DNA of 64,000 bases from Ursus arctos. Taxonomy: Eukaryota; Chordata; Mammalia; Carnivora; Ursidae. The translations under genes were made by a program, and so were the position numbers. The stretch covers positions 47,814,475 to 47,878,474 of the forward strand of contig NW_026622808.1 in the NCBI RefSeq assembly GCF_023065955.2. The letters run 5' to 3'. Below the pieces are notes generated by a model. It saw nothing but the letters and a program-made list of their open reading frames with translations, searched no databases and was not told where the DNA came from. Numbering within the stretch: position 1 is the first letter of the stretch; each line of letters starts with the position of its first letter. Of this stretch, positions 1 to 11,894 are shown in pieces.

Positions 1-176
1 GTGTAAGCACAAGCTTTGTCTTTTTTACACACAAATGGGATTATACTATACTAACTGCTATACGTTTTTCTCTTTTTCTAGTGAATCTGTTTTGGAGATA
101 TTTATATGGAAGCATAACATTTATTTTAGTACTCTATAACATTTTTTCTGTTTGAATTAAGAATGGGTATCAGTCA

Positions 177-377
177 GGGGCACCTGGGTGACTCAGTCAG
201 TGACTCTTAATTTTGGCTCTGGTCATTATCTCAGGGTCATGAGATAAGCCCCAGAGCCCCACATCTGGCAGCAGAGTCTGCTTGTCCCTCTCCCTCCCTC
301 TCTGACGCCCCTCCACTTGTGTGCACTGTCTCTTTGAAAGAAATCAAATCTTGGGGAAAAAAAGAATATTAAAAAGT
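177..377 (+). mobile_element. Carnivore SINE
   Basis: The head ggggcacctgggtgactcag and the pyrimidine-rich body are recognisable though diverged. Flanks aagaatgggtatcagtc (159-175) and aagaatggatagcagtc (378-394) form a 17-bp target-site duplication with two differences. Confidence 0.93.
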
Positions 378-394
378 AAGAATGGATAGCAGTC

Positions 395-650
395 TTTTAT
401 TGATAGAAATTAGCCTGTTTTTGATCTTTTCTTCTTGTGAACAATGCTGCAATGTATATCCATGTGGGAATATCTTTGGGTATGTGTCTATTCACATTTT
501 CAATTTTTAAGTGTAGTCCTAAAATCAAGTAGTTCGAATAAACAAGAATGTGAAATGCGGGCTGTTTAAAAGTCCTTTTATCCTATAATTAGTATTGTGC
601 CATAGAATGTAAAGTTCAAAGGTTTTTTAAAAAAGATTAAAACCATTTTG
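395..650 (-). repeat. Old L1 fragment (to about 545), remainder unassigned
   Basis: tgaacaatgctgcaatgtat followed by a segment like gtgggaatatctttgggtat resembles the antisense of an old L1 ORF2 3' region. Bases 546-650 hold nothing I recognise. Confidence 0.45.
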
Positions 651-667
651 TCCAAACACTAGATTCT

Positions 668-896
668 GGGGGCACCTGGGTGGCTCAGTCGGTTAAGCAT
701 CTGCCTTTGGCTCAGGTCATGGTCCCAGGGTCCTGGGATCAAGCCCTGCATTGGGCTCCCTACTCAGCAGGGAGTTTGCTTCTCTCTCTGCCTCTGCTGC
801 TCCCCCTGCCTGTGCTCTTTTTCTCTGTCAAATAAATAAGTAAATAAAACCTTAAAAACAAAAACAAAACAAAACAAAACAAAAACAAACCAAAAC
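668..896 (+). mobile_element. Carnivore SINE with perfect target-site duplication
   Basis: Full-length element from gggggcacctgggtggctca through the CT-rich body to a long (CAAAA)n-like tail. A perfect 16-bp duplication, ccaaacactagattct, occurs at 652-667 and 897-912. Confidence 0.97.
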
Positions 897-912
897 CCAA
901 ACACTAGATTCT

Positions 913-2335
913 ACTTAAAACCCTCTTTAGAACAGATGAAGGAAGCTTGATGGGGAAAGTCAAAGCAATTTATTGACAAAGCCAGAAATAGCACCCAGGA
1001 GTCCAAACAGGGTTCCCCCCAAGAGTAAACACCATAGTTTGGAAAATCCCAAACTACAGGAGGTGACACTCTCACTATCTTTCTTGGTGTCACCTGCATT
1101 GCTAGCTGGTACTGCACTGCTTACATTCACAGAGCCCTTTAAATTCCCAGATGTACAGTTTACTCATGGACATAAGTGGGACCCTGGAGTTGAAATCTAG
1201 TTAAACTTTTTGCTCCTGTTCTGTCTTCCAGCATTAAATCAATGACTTTGTTTTCAACACTTAATTATCTTTATCATCCCCAAATACATCACATGTAATG
1301 AAAGACAAGATCAATAAGGAAGAGGAAGATCAATAAAGATAAAACTGAAAGCAGGACCTTAAAGATGAAGCCACCTAAGGAAGGGGATAAAAAACAAAGC
1401 AAAAGAAAACAAGGTAAAAGTAGTTCAAAAGGACAGAGTACCTTTTAAGAATTGAGAGAAAAGGCCACAAGGGTACAGAAGTTACAACAGATAAACTGGG
1501 GGCTTATGGAGGTACATCTATTACTCAGCTGAGATTGAGAATAAGGAAAACTTGGAAACACCAGGGAAAAAGGAAAAAGCAAAAGCTTTGGCTTGTTCTG
1601 CTCCTCGACCTTAAATTAAAGTTATTTCTCACTAAATCTTACATCTCAGACTGAGCAGTTACATTTGAATTGTGTTGATTAACCATTACTGTAAATTATA
1701 CTATCAACTATTAGCAATATTAACTATTAAAACATTATTTTAAATTATTGTTCATCACATGCTTGTCTCAACTAAATACAGAAGAAAGAAATAACACAGG
1801 AATAAAACACAAAGTATATCCTCACAAGGAAAAACACCGATTGCAGTAAAACAAGGACTTAAATTACCATGGTCTTTCAACTTATGAGAAGAGAGATGTA
1901 TCAAGTTTCTAAAAGTTTTTAATACACGTCTGAAATCCTTCCTTTATGTCACAGAAAAAGCAACCTATAGGACTTTCTTTTCTTTTTTTTTTTTTTTTAA
2001 CAACCCCACAATATACCAATTCAAGTTTCTGGTGATTCCTAAGGTGGAAAAAGCCTCAGGGGACTAGACTATTCCTTGTGGTTTCTTTCGTGCCTGCCCA
2101 CACATTCATAAATAATTCCTTTACTAGTACCCCAATTCCAATGTGCCATCTCTTTCCTCCTGCAACCCTTGCTGATATAGGATGTGAACATGGAATGTTC
2201 CTTCAGGAAGCTTGGCTGTAAAGGGAAAGGCAGTGGTAGGTAGGTATGAACACGGTGAAGTGGTTGCTTCATTCTTTCAATCTGTTAGAACATGTGTGCA
2301 TCATATTATGTTACTCAGAGTACAAAAACAAACCA
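913..2335. other. Intergenic, no recognised element
   Basis: Short ORFs only; A+T-rich with a poly-T run near 1983-1998. A segment near 960-1060 (agcaatttattgac) vaguely resembles a reversed polyadenylation context of an LTR, but this is too weak to call. Confidence 0.5.
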
Positions 2336-2408
2336 TATTTATTTTTTTTAATTTTTATTTAAATTCAATTTAGTTAACATATAGCGTATTACTAGTTTCA
2401 GGGGTAGA

Positions 2409-2412
<4 letters not shown>

Positions 2413-2465
<53 letters not shown>

Positions 2466-2490
2466 TATACATATTTATTTATTTATTTAT
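2413..2490 (+). repeat. (TA)n/(CA)n/(TTTA)n compound microsatellite
   Basis: About 40 bases of TA, a short ACACAC run, then tatttatttatttatttatg. It lies within the insertion that splits the L1. Confidence 0.95.
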
Positions 2491-2526
2491 GAGATAGAAG
2501 GAGCATTGAGCAACATGGAGGTTACT

Positions 2527-2718
2527 TTTTTTTTTTTTTTAAGATTTTATCTATTCTTTTGACTGAGAGAGAGACAGGAGAGAGGGAACACAAGTAGGCG
2601 GAGTCAGAAAGGGATAAACCCGCTTCCCGCTGAGCAGAGAGCCTGAGGCAGGGCTCGATCCTGGGATCACAACCTGAGCAGAAGGGAGACACTTAATGAC
2701 TGAGCCACCTAGACACCC
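2527..2718 (-). mobile_element. Carnivore SINE nested in the L1, antisense
   Basis: Poly-T, aagattttatct, a purine-rich body and a right-edge head (gactgagccacctagacacc) mark an antisense SINE. The L1 sequence tcaggggtagaattta (near 2398-2413) recurs as tcaggagtaggattta (near 2719-2734), consistent with a duplicated target enclosing the SINE and simple repeat. Confidence 0.88.
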
Positions 2719-3205
2719 TCAGGAGTAGGATTTAATGATTCATCAGCTGCATATAACACCAAGTGCTTATTACATGAAGTACCCTCCTTAATGCCCATCA
2801 CCTAGTTACCCTATCCCCCCACCCCCCTACACCTCCCCTCCAGCAACACTCATATGCCACATCTTCTTTTTCCATTCATCAGTCCATGGACATTTGAGCT
2901 CTTCCCATAACTTAGCTATTGTTGCTAGTGCTGCTAGAAGCGTTGGGGTGCACATGTCCCTACAAATCTGCGTTTTTGTATCCTTTGGGTAAATACCTAG
3001 TAGTGCGATTGCTGGGTCGTAGGGTAGCTCTATTTTTAACTTTTTGAGGAAACTCCACACTGTTTTCCAGAGTGGCTGCACCAGTTTGCATTCCCACCAA
3101 CAGTGCAAAGGGTTCCCCTCTCTCCACATCCTCGCCAACATTTGTTGTTTCCGGAGTTGTTAATTTTAGCCATTCTGACTGGTGTGAAGTGGTATCTCAT
3201 TTGTG

Positions 3206-3405
3206 GGTTTTTAAAGTTTAATTTTACTTTACTTACATTCAATTAATTAATGTATAGTATTATTCGTTTCAGAGGTAGAGTTCAGTGATTCATCAGTTGT
3301 GTATAACACCCAGTGCTCATTAAATCAGAGAGGGAAACAAACCAAAAGAGACTCAACCATGGAAAACAAACTGAAGGTTGCTGGAGGGGATGGGGGTGAG
3401 AAGAT
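3206..3405 (-). mobile_element. Second L1 3' UTR piece with internal inversion (twin-priming structure)
   Basis: Bases 3215-3326 are the antisense of the L1 3' UTR end (aggtagagttcagtgattca); bases 3327-3405 are the adjacent upstream 3' UTR in the sense direction (gagactcaaccatggaaaac, caaactgaaggttgctggag). A 3' part antisense next to an inverted 5' part is the hallmark of twin-primed L1 insertion. Confidence 0.75.
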
Positions 3406-3894
3406 AGGAACCATATTTAAAAAAAATTCCTACAATGACATGTGGCTCTAGCGTTGATTGTCAAGACTAGGAGTAGCTCTCTAGCTTGAAAGGCTCGGAA
3501 GGTCCAAAAGAACGGGGTAAACCCTGAGTTTCTGTCCCTGGACATTACTAAGGCAGGTGTGCCCTCCCTAGAGCATTTGGAGTTTCCTTGGAGGTAAGCA
3601 TCCTCCTGTCTTAGCTCAGCCAATGGGAACTTTTGATGAGGCTCCCAGGGCCTCCGAGACTACCCCACAGCTACTCTTCCTGAGCACTGAGCCCGTGGGA
3701 ATCACCATGCCTCCGGCACCAGTACATGCAGACCTGGCAGCCTTCCTCCCCTTCCTGGTAGCTGAAATCCACTTCTCACCATATCTGGCCAAGACAACCA
3801 GAATGGATGCTCAGTGGATTCCTGATGGACAGGAGGAACATGCTTTATCTTTCTCCAGTCCGTCTCCCAGATTGCCCCCCAAAATGCAATTATA

Positions 3895-4100
3895 ACAAGA
3901 GATCTGATCACATCATCCTCTGGTACTTCTCCAACTTTCACTGATGTTTAGATAAAACCGAAGTATGAAATAGAAGACTCTTCACAATCCTGTCTCCAGC
4001 GTCTCTTTTCCATTCTATCTTTGGTCCCTCACTGTCCTTCCTCGTCAATAATCTCATGCTATTCCAACTTCGTGGAGCTACCGATCAACCCTGAACACCC
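3895..4100 (+). repeat. L2-like LINE fragment (first part)
   Basis: gatctgatcacatcatcctctg and the following text resemble the L2 3' region (atcacgtcactcccctgctt type). It appears continuous with 4320-4620. Bases 3406-3894 before it hold nothing I recognise. Confidence 0.55.
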
Positions 4101-4109
4101 AGGTAACAG

Positions 4110-4310
4110 AATAAAGTAAAGTTAAAGAGTGTCTATTATGTGTCACTCACTGTGCCTACAGTTTGGTATGTATTTCATGTAACCCCATGACCAACAAGGA
4201 GACAGAGGCTCAGTCAGGTACGTTAAGTAGCTTACTCAAGGGCTGAGAGCCATTAGGTGCTAAAGAGGTTGCTGACTGGATTCCAGACTTTCTGACATGG
4301 TGTGACCTCC
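4110..4310 (-). repeat. MIR-like fragment
   Basis: gtctattatgtgtcactcac, aaggagacagaggctcagtc and ttaagtagcttactcaaggg resemble the antisense MIR-type core. It interrupts the L2-like sequence. Confidence 0.55.
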
Positions 4311-4319
4311 AATGTTCAG

Positions 4320-4620
4320 AGCTACCACTGGCAAAGCTCTCCTGACTGGACTGTACTTTCTCATCTTCTCCACCTGGTAGAACCTTCTGCCTCTTTCAAG
4401 TCAAGCCTCAGTTTTCAGCTCCTCTGAATTCTTCCATGGCTACAGTAAGCAGGGTTGGTCCCTTCTCCCCCTCGGGCCCTCGAACTAGTTCATCTTCTCC
4501 CTATGCCAACCATGCCACCTGCATTTGTCTCAGTCTGAAATCATTACTTGGGGAGATTCGGGGAACCGGGGCCACTGGTATGTTATTCCTCTTTGATCCT
4601 CAGCTCTTACACAGGGCCTG
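4320..4620 (+). repeat. L2-like LINE fragment (second part)
   Basis: CT-rich text ending ctcagctcttacacagggcc resembles the L2 3' end, continuing the fragment at 3895-4100. Confidence 0.45.
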
Positions 4621-4624
4621 ATAA

Positions 4625-6380
4625 GTCTAATATTTGATAAAGGAAGAAAGAAAACAAGAAGGTGGTGTCCCACCACCATCTATGGGAATACAGGGAATGG
4701 AAAAACGTACTTCGCCTAGTAGGAAAGTTTCTAACCATACTGTTCAATCATGCCGAGTAACGGGGTGTGCCACACGCACAGGATACCGGGAATGAACACT
4801 GTGCTAAAATGTCCATGAAAATAACGTTCAATGAAAATACTACTAAAAACAGTAACAAAAAGCACATCATGCCAAACGGTTCTGAGATATAAACTCAATT
4901 TTCCAAAATTGACCCAGAACATAGAATTCTCTGATGTAAGGGAAAAAGGCTTAGCAGCCAAGAAGAATTATTTTTCCATAAGGGAAATGATTAAAGATGA
5001 CAAACTTGTCAAACAGACAAGTCAAAGATTAACTACTTAAGATCAAAGGTGACTTCTCTAAGACTCTAAAGTTCAAATAGGAATTTTAAAAAGTGATTAT
5101 AGTGGTTCTATATTATCTTTATGGTGACGAATTAATAACAATTAGCAGAATATAACAAAATCAGGGTCTAAAATTGTTATGTTTAGAGTTCTAATCTAGA
5201 ATTAGAAGGAAAAATGCAATGAAATACTTAAACACCTGTGTATTAGAAATACAAAGTGAACAGTATTAGTAAATTCTCACGTAAGAGATGTGGAATAAGA
5301 TGATGTCTTTCTGGGGGGTGGAGTAAAATACATTTACCCTCCTCAACACACATGAGCCACGGTTTTAACAAAAGTACTTCAGTTTTGTCTGTGTGCATTT
5401 GTCTGAAATATTGCAGCACTGAGAAGCTAATTAATGTCAAGTCAAGACACCAAAATGGTAATCATTACAAGGATGTAATAGTCACAATTCAGTACTGTCT
5501 TTCCACTGATTGCATTAAGCACCAAATAGAAACAATTCTCAGAGAAGGCACAATTGTCAATTTTAAAAGTTCATGAACAGTGGCCCTAGTAGTCAGAAAA
5601 AGGGAATGCTGTTGACCACAACGCAAGGTTAAGGTGATAATTTGTAAAGTTATTTTGCACTGCATTAAAGAGTAAGAGGAGACAGGAGGATTATTTTAAT
5701 CCTGCATATACTTAATTAATTTCAAGAATCTTCTTCTTAAAAGCAACCAAGTACAAAACAGGCATATTTTTACTGAGACGCTAAGTCCCTGAACTACTTC
5801 CCATAAAATGATTGAGCCTGGAATATAAGAAAGATGCGAAAGTGTTTTATCCAAAGACAGTTCAAGAAGCTCTGTATTAGGAACACAGCTTCTGACTCTA
5901 AGGCATTGGCTTATGTGCAGTGACTATAAAATAAGTTCATTCAGGATGGTGAGTATCCTTCTCCAGGTACCAGTTTTGTTCACCAGGACTACACAAGACA
6001 CTTGGTTTTAGAGGCAATGCTGAAAAACTATTACCACATACTTAATGCTCCATTTTGGGAAGACATTCTGTTGCACATTATTTTATTAGGAATGAACTTA
6101 ATGAGATTCAATCAGAACAGCCTATGGTTCAACAGGTCTTATTTCTAAACCTTTTTACTAAGGGATGTTGTAACACACTAAGCTATTTGGGCCCTAAAAT
6201 CCAGGATCTAAAAGGAAGATAATTATTTTAAGTGCTACTCACATATTCCTTTCCTTATAGTCACGAAAATGAGTCTTGGACTTAACCCTAAACTTCTACA
6301 GCCATCCTCTTTAGTAAGGAGAAATCAGTAGCCTAAAAATTAGTGTTTCGAAAGACAGAATGTGAAGTTCATTGTTTCAC
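4625..6380. other. Intergenic, no recognised element
   Basis: A+T-rich single-copy-looking sequence with only short chance ORFs. I see no gene, RNA or repeat. Confidence 0.5.
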
Positions 6381-6384
6381 CGGC

Positions 6385-6775
6385 TTGTTCATTCAATTCC
6401 CATTTCTCTTAGTGAGCTCTCGTTCACAGTGCTCTTCCAAGCACTTCCTTGGGATTTAGAAAGTGTGCTGGGGTGGAGAACCGAAGAAAGCAAATACCAT
6501 CTCTGGTCTCATGCAACTTACAGTATAATAGGGAAGACAGATAGGAAATAGTATTTGCACAAAAATAGACTTCTTCCATGCGGGATGGTGAAATGGAGAG
6601 CTCTCAAGCCACCTGAAATCAGATCCTGTCAATGGTGCCATTGTGGACACATTTTAGCCTCATTTTTAGCAAAACAGGGACTGTGACATCTACCATAGAG
6701 AATTCTTACTGAGACTAACCGGGATAATGTCTGGGAAAGGCCTGACAGTTAATAGGTATTCAAATCATTCCTCTT
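6385..6775 (+). repeat. Old mammalian repeat fragments (MIR-like at about 6590-6775)
   Basis: cttgttcattcaattccc through tctcatgcaacttacagtat follows an old mammalian repeat pattern, and 6590-6775 (caagccacctgaaatcagat ... taataggtattcaaatcat) follows MIR. Both are strongly diverged. Confidence 0.4.
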
Positions 6776-6779
6776 TCCT

Positions 6780-7784
6780 CCCTTATTTGCATTCCCCCTA
6801 ATTTTCCATTCACTTAATACTGGTAACAAAAATTTGACAGTAAAAAGCACTTTTCCTCCATCAAATTTAAGAATTTATTTAATAAAAACATTCGCCTCAA
6901 AGCAAAAGCTAAATTAATTTGCCTCGTTAATGCAGACATTCTCCATATCGAGAATAAGTGTATACTCACATTTGTTATCAAGTTCCTAGCCTGTTTTCAA
7001 GTTTCATCCAATTTCCTTACAAATGAAAGCAAACACACACACACCCCCAAAAACATTTCCATTGCCTTAGGGAAAACTAGATTTTTATATTCAAAACAAC
7101 AAAGCTCACAGAAAGCAAAGAATAGAGTACATACACTCTGTGCTATTTCCTCTTGGTATAAGAAAACCAAGCTTATGGAATTAAAATTATGTAGGTCTCT
7201 GCAATCAATATAAATTTGAACAAACCTAATGCAGTTAAGGCAATTATCAGTAGTTTATAAGAACAACATTTTTCTGCTTACCAGTAAAATAAAATTAAAT
7301 TTGTGTGGGCAAAATAAAATATTCATCTTCATTGGAAGTTTTCCTGCGTATTAAAATTTCTCTAGGGTTGTCTTGTAACTCTATTTTGAAGACGTGCAGA
7401 AGACTTAATTTTGCGGGTGCCCTTATGAAGAATGACAAGTACACTCATTCTTACACCTCTTCAGGTACTGATGGTGCTTTTCTAACCCCTGTGGGCTTAA
7501 CTCTGAGCGTCTGAATTCATTACAGCTCATTTTAATATGACCTTCCTCAGAAGAAGGTTTAACATTTTGCTTATCATCTAAAAGTCTGATGAAAAGAATC
7601 CCGCTGCCTTTTCGAGAGATCATGAAAGAAAACAGATGTCATAACTCCACAATCATAGCCCCGTGATGTAGGAAGGGGGCTTTAAAGAAATAACTTAGAC
7701 CAATTACCTGATTATATTCATCTGAGAAAACTCTGGAGGTTTAAGATCCTCTTCCAAGCAGTATCTGAGCCAAGACTGGAGCCC
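6780..7784. other. Intergenic, no recognised element
   Basis: A+T-rich; apart from a short (CA)n at 7033-7044 and a doubtful MIR-like trace near 7700-7780, nothing can be named. Confidence 0.45.
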
Positions 7785-8015
7785 TCTCTACGGTTCGGAT
7801 GTGGGGGTGGCTCTGAGGGTGTGGCACGCGCACCGGGGTATGTGTGCGAGGGTCCCCACGTGCGAGGGAACAATCTTGTGTCTACCTATTTCTTCTGTGT
7901 CCCGAGTGCAGACGAAGCACTCAAAATGTCTGCTTTTTGGAAAGGTGAGAGGAAGAACTTGACCGTCGATCTCAAAATAGTCGTGAATCCAAGTTTTAGG
8001 GTTCACACGTGAGCG
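7785..8015. promoter_or_regulatory. CpG-enriched patch of unknown role
   Basis: This short segment has CpG clusters (cacgcgcaccgggg, ccccacgtgcgagg, gaccgtcgatc, cacacgtgagcggcc) that stand out against CpG-poor surroundings. Two CACGTG E-boxes lie at about 7857-7862 and 8006-8011. No SINE or LINE explains it. Confidence 0.3.
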
Positions 8016-8494
8016 GCCAACATGCTGTCACCACTTTTTAAAGCTCTTTTAAAACAAGAACTAAAGGAATAAATCCCGTGAACAACTCACTGTGTTACAT
8101 ACCAAATTTTAACACATGAGAAACCTCTCATACGTAACTCTTTGCTGCCCAATTAACTCGCTTTTCTGCAGGCCTGAGAATAAAGGCCGTATCACAAAGC
8201 AAATGCCATCAAGGAGCAAGGAGGTCACATGGGGGCCTGCAGCCAGTGAGGGTGAGGAGGAGCGGGGGCACGCAGCCCCTCTGACCCAGGCAGCTGAGTG
8301 GCGTCGGAGGAAATACACAGCCATGTTGACACACCTTAGTCCTTTTAAGTGAGAGAACGCCTTATCTTTATGAAATAAGAAAATAGGAAAAATTAAGTTA
8401 AGGATTCAACCAGTGACTGACTGGCTTCATTATCTCCTGCTCTAGTTAACTCAGTTATTAACCATAAGGTGAAAAAGGCAAGTCAAGTGACAGA

Positions 8495-8735
8495 GGAATA
8501 ACACAGCATCAGGAGCCAGAAAGTTCTGGGCCTGAATGCAGCTTCATCATCGAGGAGCTGCTTGACTCCTTGCAAGTACTTAAGTCAAAGACAATCCAAT
8601 CTGCATATGTCAAGCAGAGAATAACAATCCCACCTCATGGGATTGAATGCAAATTAAATGAGATAATACACACAGATATTGTGAAAAAGGCCGTGCATCC
8701 AATAAACCTCTCTTATTGTTACCATCATCATCATT
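8495..8735 (+). repeat. MIR fragment
   Basis: cagcatcaggagccagaaag, then cctcatgggattgaatgcaa and a (n)ataatacacacagatattg segment, then a ccaataaacctctcttattg end, follow the MIR consensus order. Confidence 0.7.
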
Positions 8736-8739
8736 TTGA

Positions 8740-9710
8740 AACTGCTTCTTTCGAGCCATACTGAATTGAACCAATGCTCTGCAACCCAACATAGCAAATG
8801 GATGAACCATTCTATGTGAAAAACATAAAACAAAAACCCCAAATAAATTCATGGATCTCTTTGTTGTTCAATATAAATGTATTGAATGGTTTTATAAAAC
8901 AATTTAACCCTTTCAATGTACTTAAAAGACTATTGTTTTTATAATGGCACCTAAGATATTGTTTTATAAATGCACCTAAGATAAAATGGCAATAGATCGC
9001 TAGGAAGAAAAATCATAGGATGAGATCCACCCTAACTTAGAAGATTGAGTAAGTTTTCCAGCTGTTGTCATTTACGTGGCAGTAAGCCTCACCTGGCTGA
9101 ATTCTAGAAGCTGCAACTGATGCTGGTCCTACTAGAATCTCTGAAGGCTATCATTTTCAGATCTTTTCTGGAGACATTTGCACGTGATTTTTACATTTTC
9201 TTCCATATCAAATCTTAATAATTTGGGAAGCTTTTCTTCCCCCACCAAACTACAGATAACCATCCGTTTCAACAAAGTTATTCCCACTTGTAAGATGTGA
9301 CATTTGTTAACATGAGAAACTCCATAACCCCATGAAATTTTCTGTTTCAACCAGCTAGTTATAGCCAGGCCAAGTCCATCGCGCTATGGGTAATCAGAAC
9401 CGGCACTACCATATCTCAAGGAATTTACATGAAGTCGACATAGGAAAAGGAGTTGAATGTTCCAAGATGACTTTCAAAAAATCAATTATAAATATAATTA
9501 ACCATTCTATGCACAAGCTTACAACAGTAAGTTAATTGTGCCGCTTTAAAATGATTGAAAAAATGCATTCAAAAGGATTTATATAGTGGTTTTTAAGGAA
9601 CGCCTCCTAAATAAAAATATATAACAATAATCATCACAGCAATTATATGGACATAAACCTTTTCCTTTGCAAAAAGCTCAGAGGTCATGGAAACAAACCT
9701 CCAGAGATTT
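8740..9710. other. Intergenic, no recognised element
   Basis: A+T-rich; a local direct duplication (tattgttt-tataa-n-gcacctaagata near 8931-8982) is the only structure noticed. Confidence 0.5.
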
Positions 9711-9712
9711 GA

Positions 9713-9713
9713 A

Positions 9714-9749
<36 letters not shown>

Positions 9750-9750
9750 C
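9713..9750 (+). repeat. (TC)n(AC)n compound microsatellite
   Basis: About 21 bases of TC followed directly by about 17 bases of AC. Confidence 0.97.
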
Positions 9751-10149
9751 CCCTCAGGAGACCAGGAGACTCCAATAAGGGGAAAGTAGAAATTTAGGGG
9801 TTTTTCTGTATCTCTAAAAGGGAACAATGGCTATATTCTCGTTATTTCCTCCAAAGAAGTACTGAAGCATAGAACATCATCTTTCCCCTCAAAATGCTCC
9901 CTAAAACTGGGTATCTAAGACTGAAAGCCAACGTTCAAAAACTGCCCTGGAGAGTTCTGACTTCATTTTTATCCAACCTCATCCTTACTGTATAAATGGA
10001 CCGATTTCTGAAAAGCCAGATGACAGAAACCACAGGTAAAATTCTACTAAAGGAGCCTGCATTGTACTGTCAAATGCCTGACTCCGAAACAGAAATGGAT
10101 GCCAGGAAGGTCATATTCATAAAATACATCTGAAATCACCTAGTTTTCT

Positions 10150-10930
10150 TTCTCGATGCACTGGAGTATCAGAACCCATTTTCCGAAAGAACAAGACGTG
10201 GCCACATTTCGAAAGCCGTGAAAAACGCCTGCACATGACGAACGTTCTCTCTAACACAAAGAATAACACCTTGCAAAGGACAACCAGACTCCTAGTTAGT
10301 GCTCAGAAGAGACTGTCAGGAACCTTAAAACAGAGCGTGACCTTTAATTCCGAGCAACGCTAGGTGGCAGAAGAGAGTCGCTTAGGCGTCCAGGCTCTCC
10401 AGACAGCTCTAGCTGGAGCTGCTCTCACCCTCACCCTTCTCTTTGCTTTCAAAGAGAAGCCTTTAGACCAACCCGAGTGCCAACAGCGGCCTCTTCATTA
10501 TGGGAAAGCTGCTGTGAGCTAAATACAACTTTCTGGAACGTTCACTGCAGCTTATTGTGATGGGTGGAATCAAGCCGGCATTGAAGGGACCTACCTGGAC
10601 AGCCGTGTTCTCCAGTCTAGCCGGTCACGCGTCACGACGCAGCCCCACATCAATAAGAGAAACACGACGGGCGCCAGGCGTGGGGAGGTGTTGGGGACCC
10701 CTCTGCCCCGCAGGGAAAAAAAAAAAAGCTGACTTCTAAATGGCGAATCTTAAATCTCGCGAGGACGCTGTGAGATGGTGCCTGCTTTCAGGCATGCTGT
10801 GGGCTGAAATTGGTTTCAGCTGGAACCGCCCCATAAAGCTTGATTGGGAGGTCCACGTGAGGGAGGCAGGCCGAACAGGTGTGCGTTTGCGTGTTGTTGC
10901 TCTGATCGCCTTTGATGGTGTTTACGAAGC
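10150..10930. promoter_or_regulatory. CpG-enriched region with TCTCGCGAGG motif; possible orphan CpG island or distal regulatory element
   Basis: CpG density is far above the flanks; for example 10621-10640 alone holds five CpGs. The TCTCGCGAGG at 10755-10764 is one base from the TCTCGCGAGA element found in CpG-island promoters. No recognised repeat covers it and its ORFs (10557-10739, 10740-11027) show no family resemblance. Sequence alone cannot show whether it is a promoter, enhancer or decaying island. Confidence 0.4.
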
Positions 10931-10989
10931 TGGAGGAAGAGGTTCTTCTAGGAATCACGCTTTGGTGGCCACCCAGCCATCATTTTCTT

Positions 10990-11145
10990 TTCTATGCCTT
11001 AATTTCTTTGTTTCAAAAGGAGGATAATAACAGTACCTATTTAAAGGTTGTTGTGAGGAGTCAATGAGCTAGGTGGTCCATGAAAAGCACTTTGTGTGGC
11101 GCTTGGTCAATAAAGCCCTCAGTAAATGTTGCCTATTCTTATTAC
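10990..11145 (+). repeat. MIR fragment (3' half)
   Basis: aaggaggataataacagtac, aggttgttgtgaggagtcaa and agtaaatgttgcctattctt follow the MIR consensus. Confidence 0.8.
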
Positions 11146-11337
11146 CACCATCAAACAAGACAGGCAACGGGAAGGGTTTATAAGTCCAAGAACAGCCATC
11201 ATTTTCATCATCATCATCATGGTCACAGCAATCCTTATGCTCTCTATGCTTCGTCTAAACCAGGTGACTTGGTATTACTGCAGGCACTATAATTTCTCTC
11301 CTCTCTAGTATCCAGAGCGTAATCTTCACAGCTTTTG

Positions 11338-11570
11338 CTCTGGAATCACATAAAGGTGAGTGTGAAATCTCGCTCTGCCATTAACCAGCCATGTAATTTT
11401 GGGCAGCTGGTCTCATCTTTCTGAGCCTCGGTTTCCCCACCAGAATAACAAGGGTAGTAATAGGACTTTCCTCCATAGGTTATCTATGAGAATGAGATGC
11501 CATACTGTCTGGTGCAGTGAGTATTCACCAGATGTTCGCTCCTTTTAGCAGTGTTAGTATTACTATTCAC
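11338..11570 (+). repeat. MIR element
   Basis: Near full-length: ctctggaatcacataaaggt, ctctgccattaaccagccat, gagcctcggtttccccacca, then the ttagtattac end. Confidence 0.85.
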
Positions 11571-11894
11571 TTGGCTTGGCATACCCTCCTCATCTGAAAC
11601 TTAATTTCTATAAGGTTCAGTTTTAAAATCTCCTCCATTCCTCCACATATTCTCTCATGTAACTATATTCTATGTCTCTTTCATACTCTGGGGATTTAAG
11701 TAACAAATAGACTTAGCTCCTGGTATCAAGGAGCTTCTAGCATGAGAGTGAAAACCAGTGAGGTGTCTAATGCTCATAGTGCAATGAAGAATGTTAAGTG
11801 GCCGAAGAAGCCTTTATTTTAAAGACGGTGTTAATTTCACCTAGGAAGACTCGGAAAAGAGACTAAGTGTACCACCCTGATTAGAAACCTGGAG

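Larger units (their letters stand above)
2340..3205 (-). mobile_element. L1 3' end (ORF2 C-terminus and 3' UTR), antisense
   Basis: From 2340 (ttcaatttagttaacatata) the reverse complement of the carnivore L1 3' UTR is seen, and 2830-3205 encodes on the minus strand the ORF2 C-terminus ([20 protein letters not shown], then CTPTLLAALATIAKLWEELK). It is interrupted at about 2414-2718 by a simple repeat and a SINE. It is a truncated, non-functional remnant. Confidence 0.9.

Noticed and set aside
2827..3141. Minus-strand ORF with clear protein similarity
   Set aside because: It is the C-terminal tail of L1 ORF2 in a truncated element, not a host gene.
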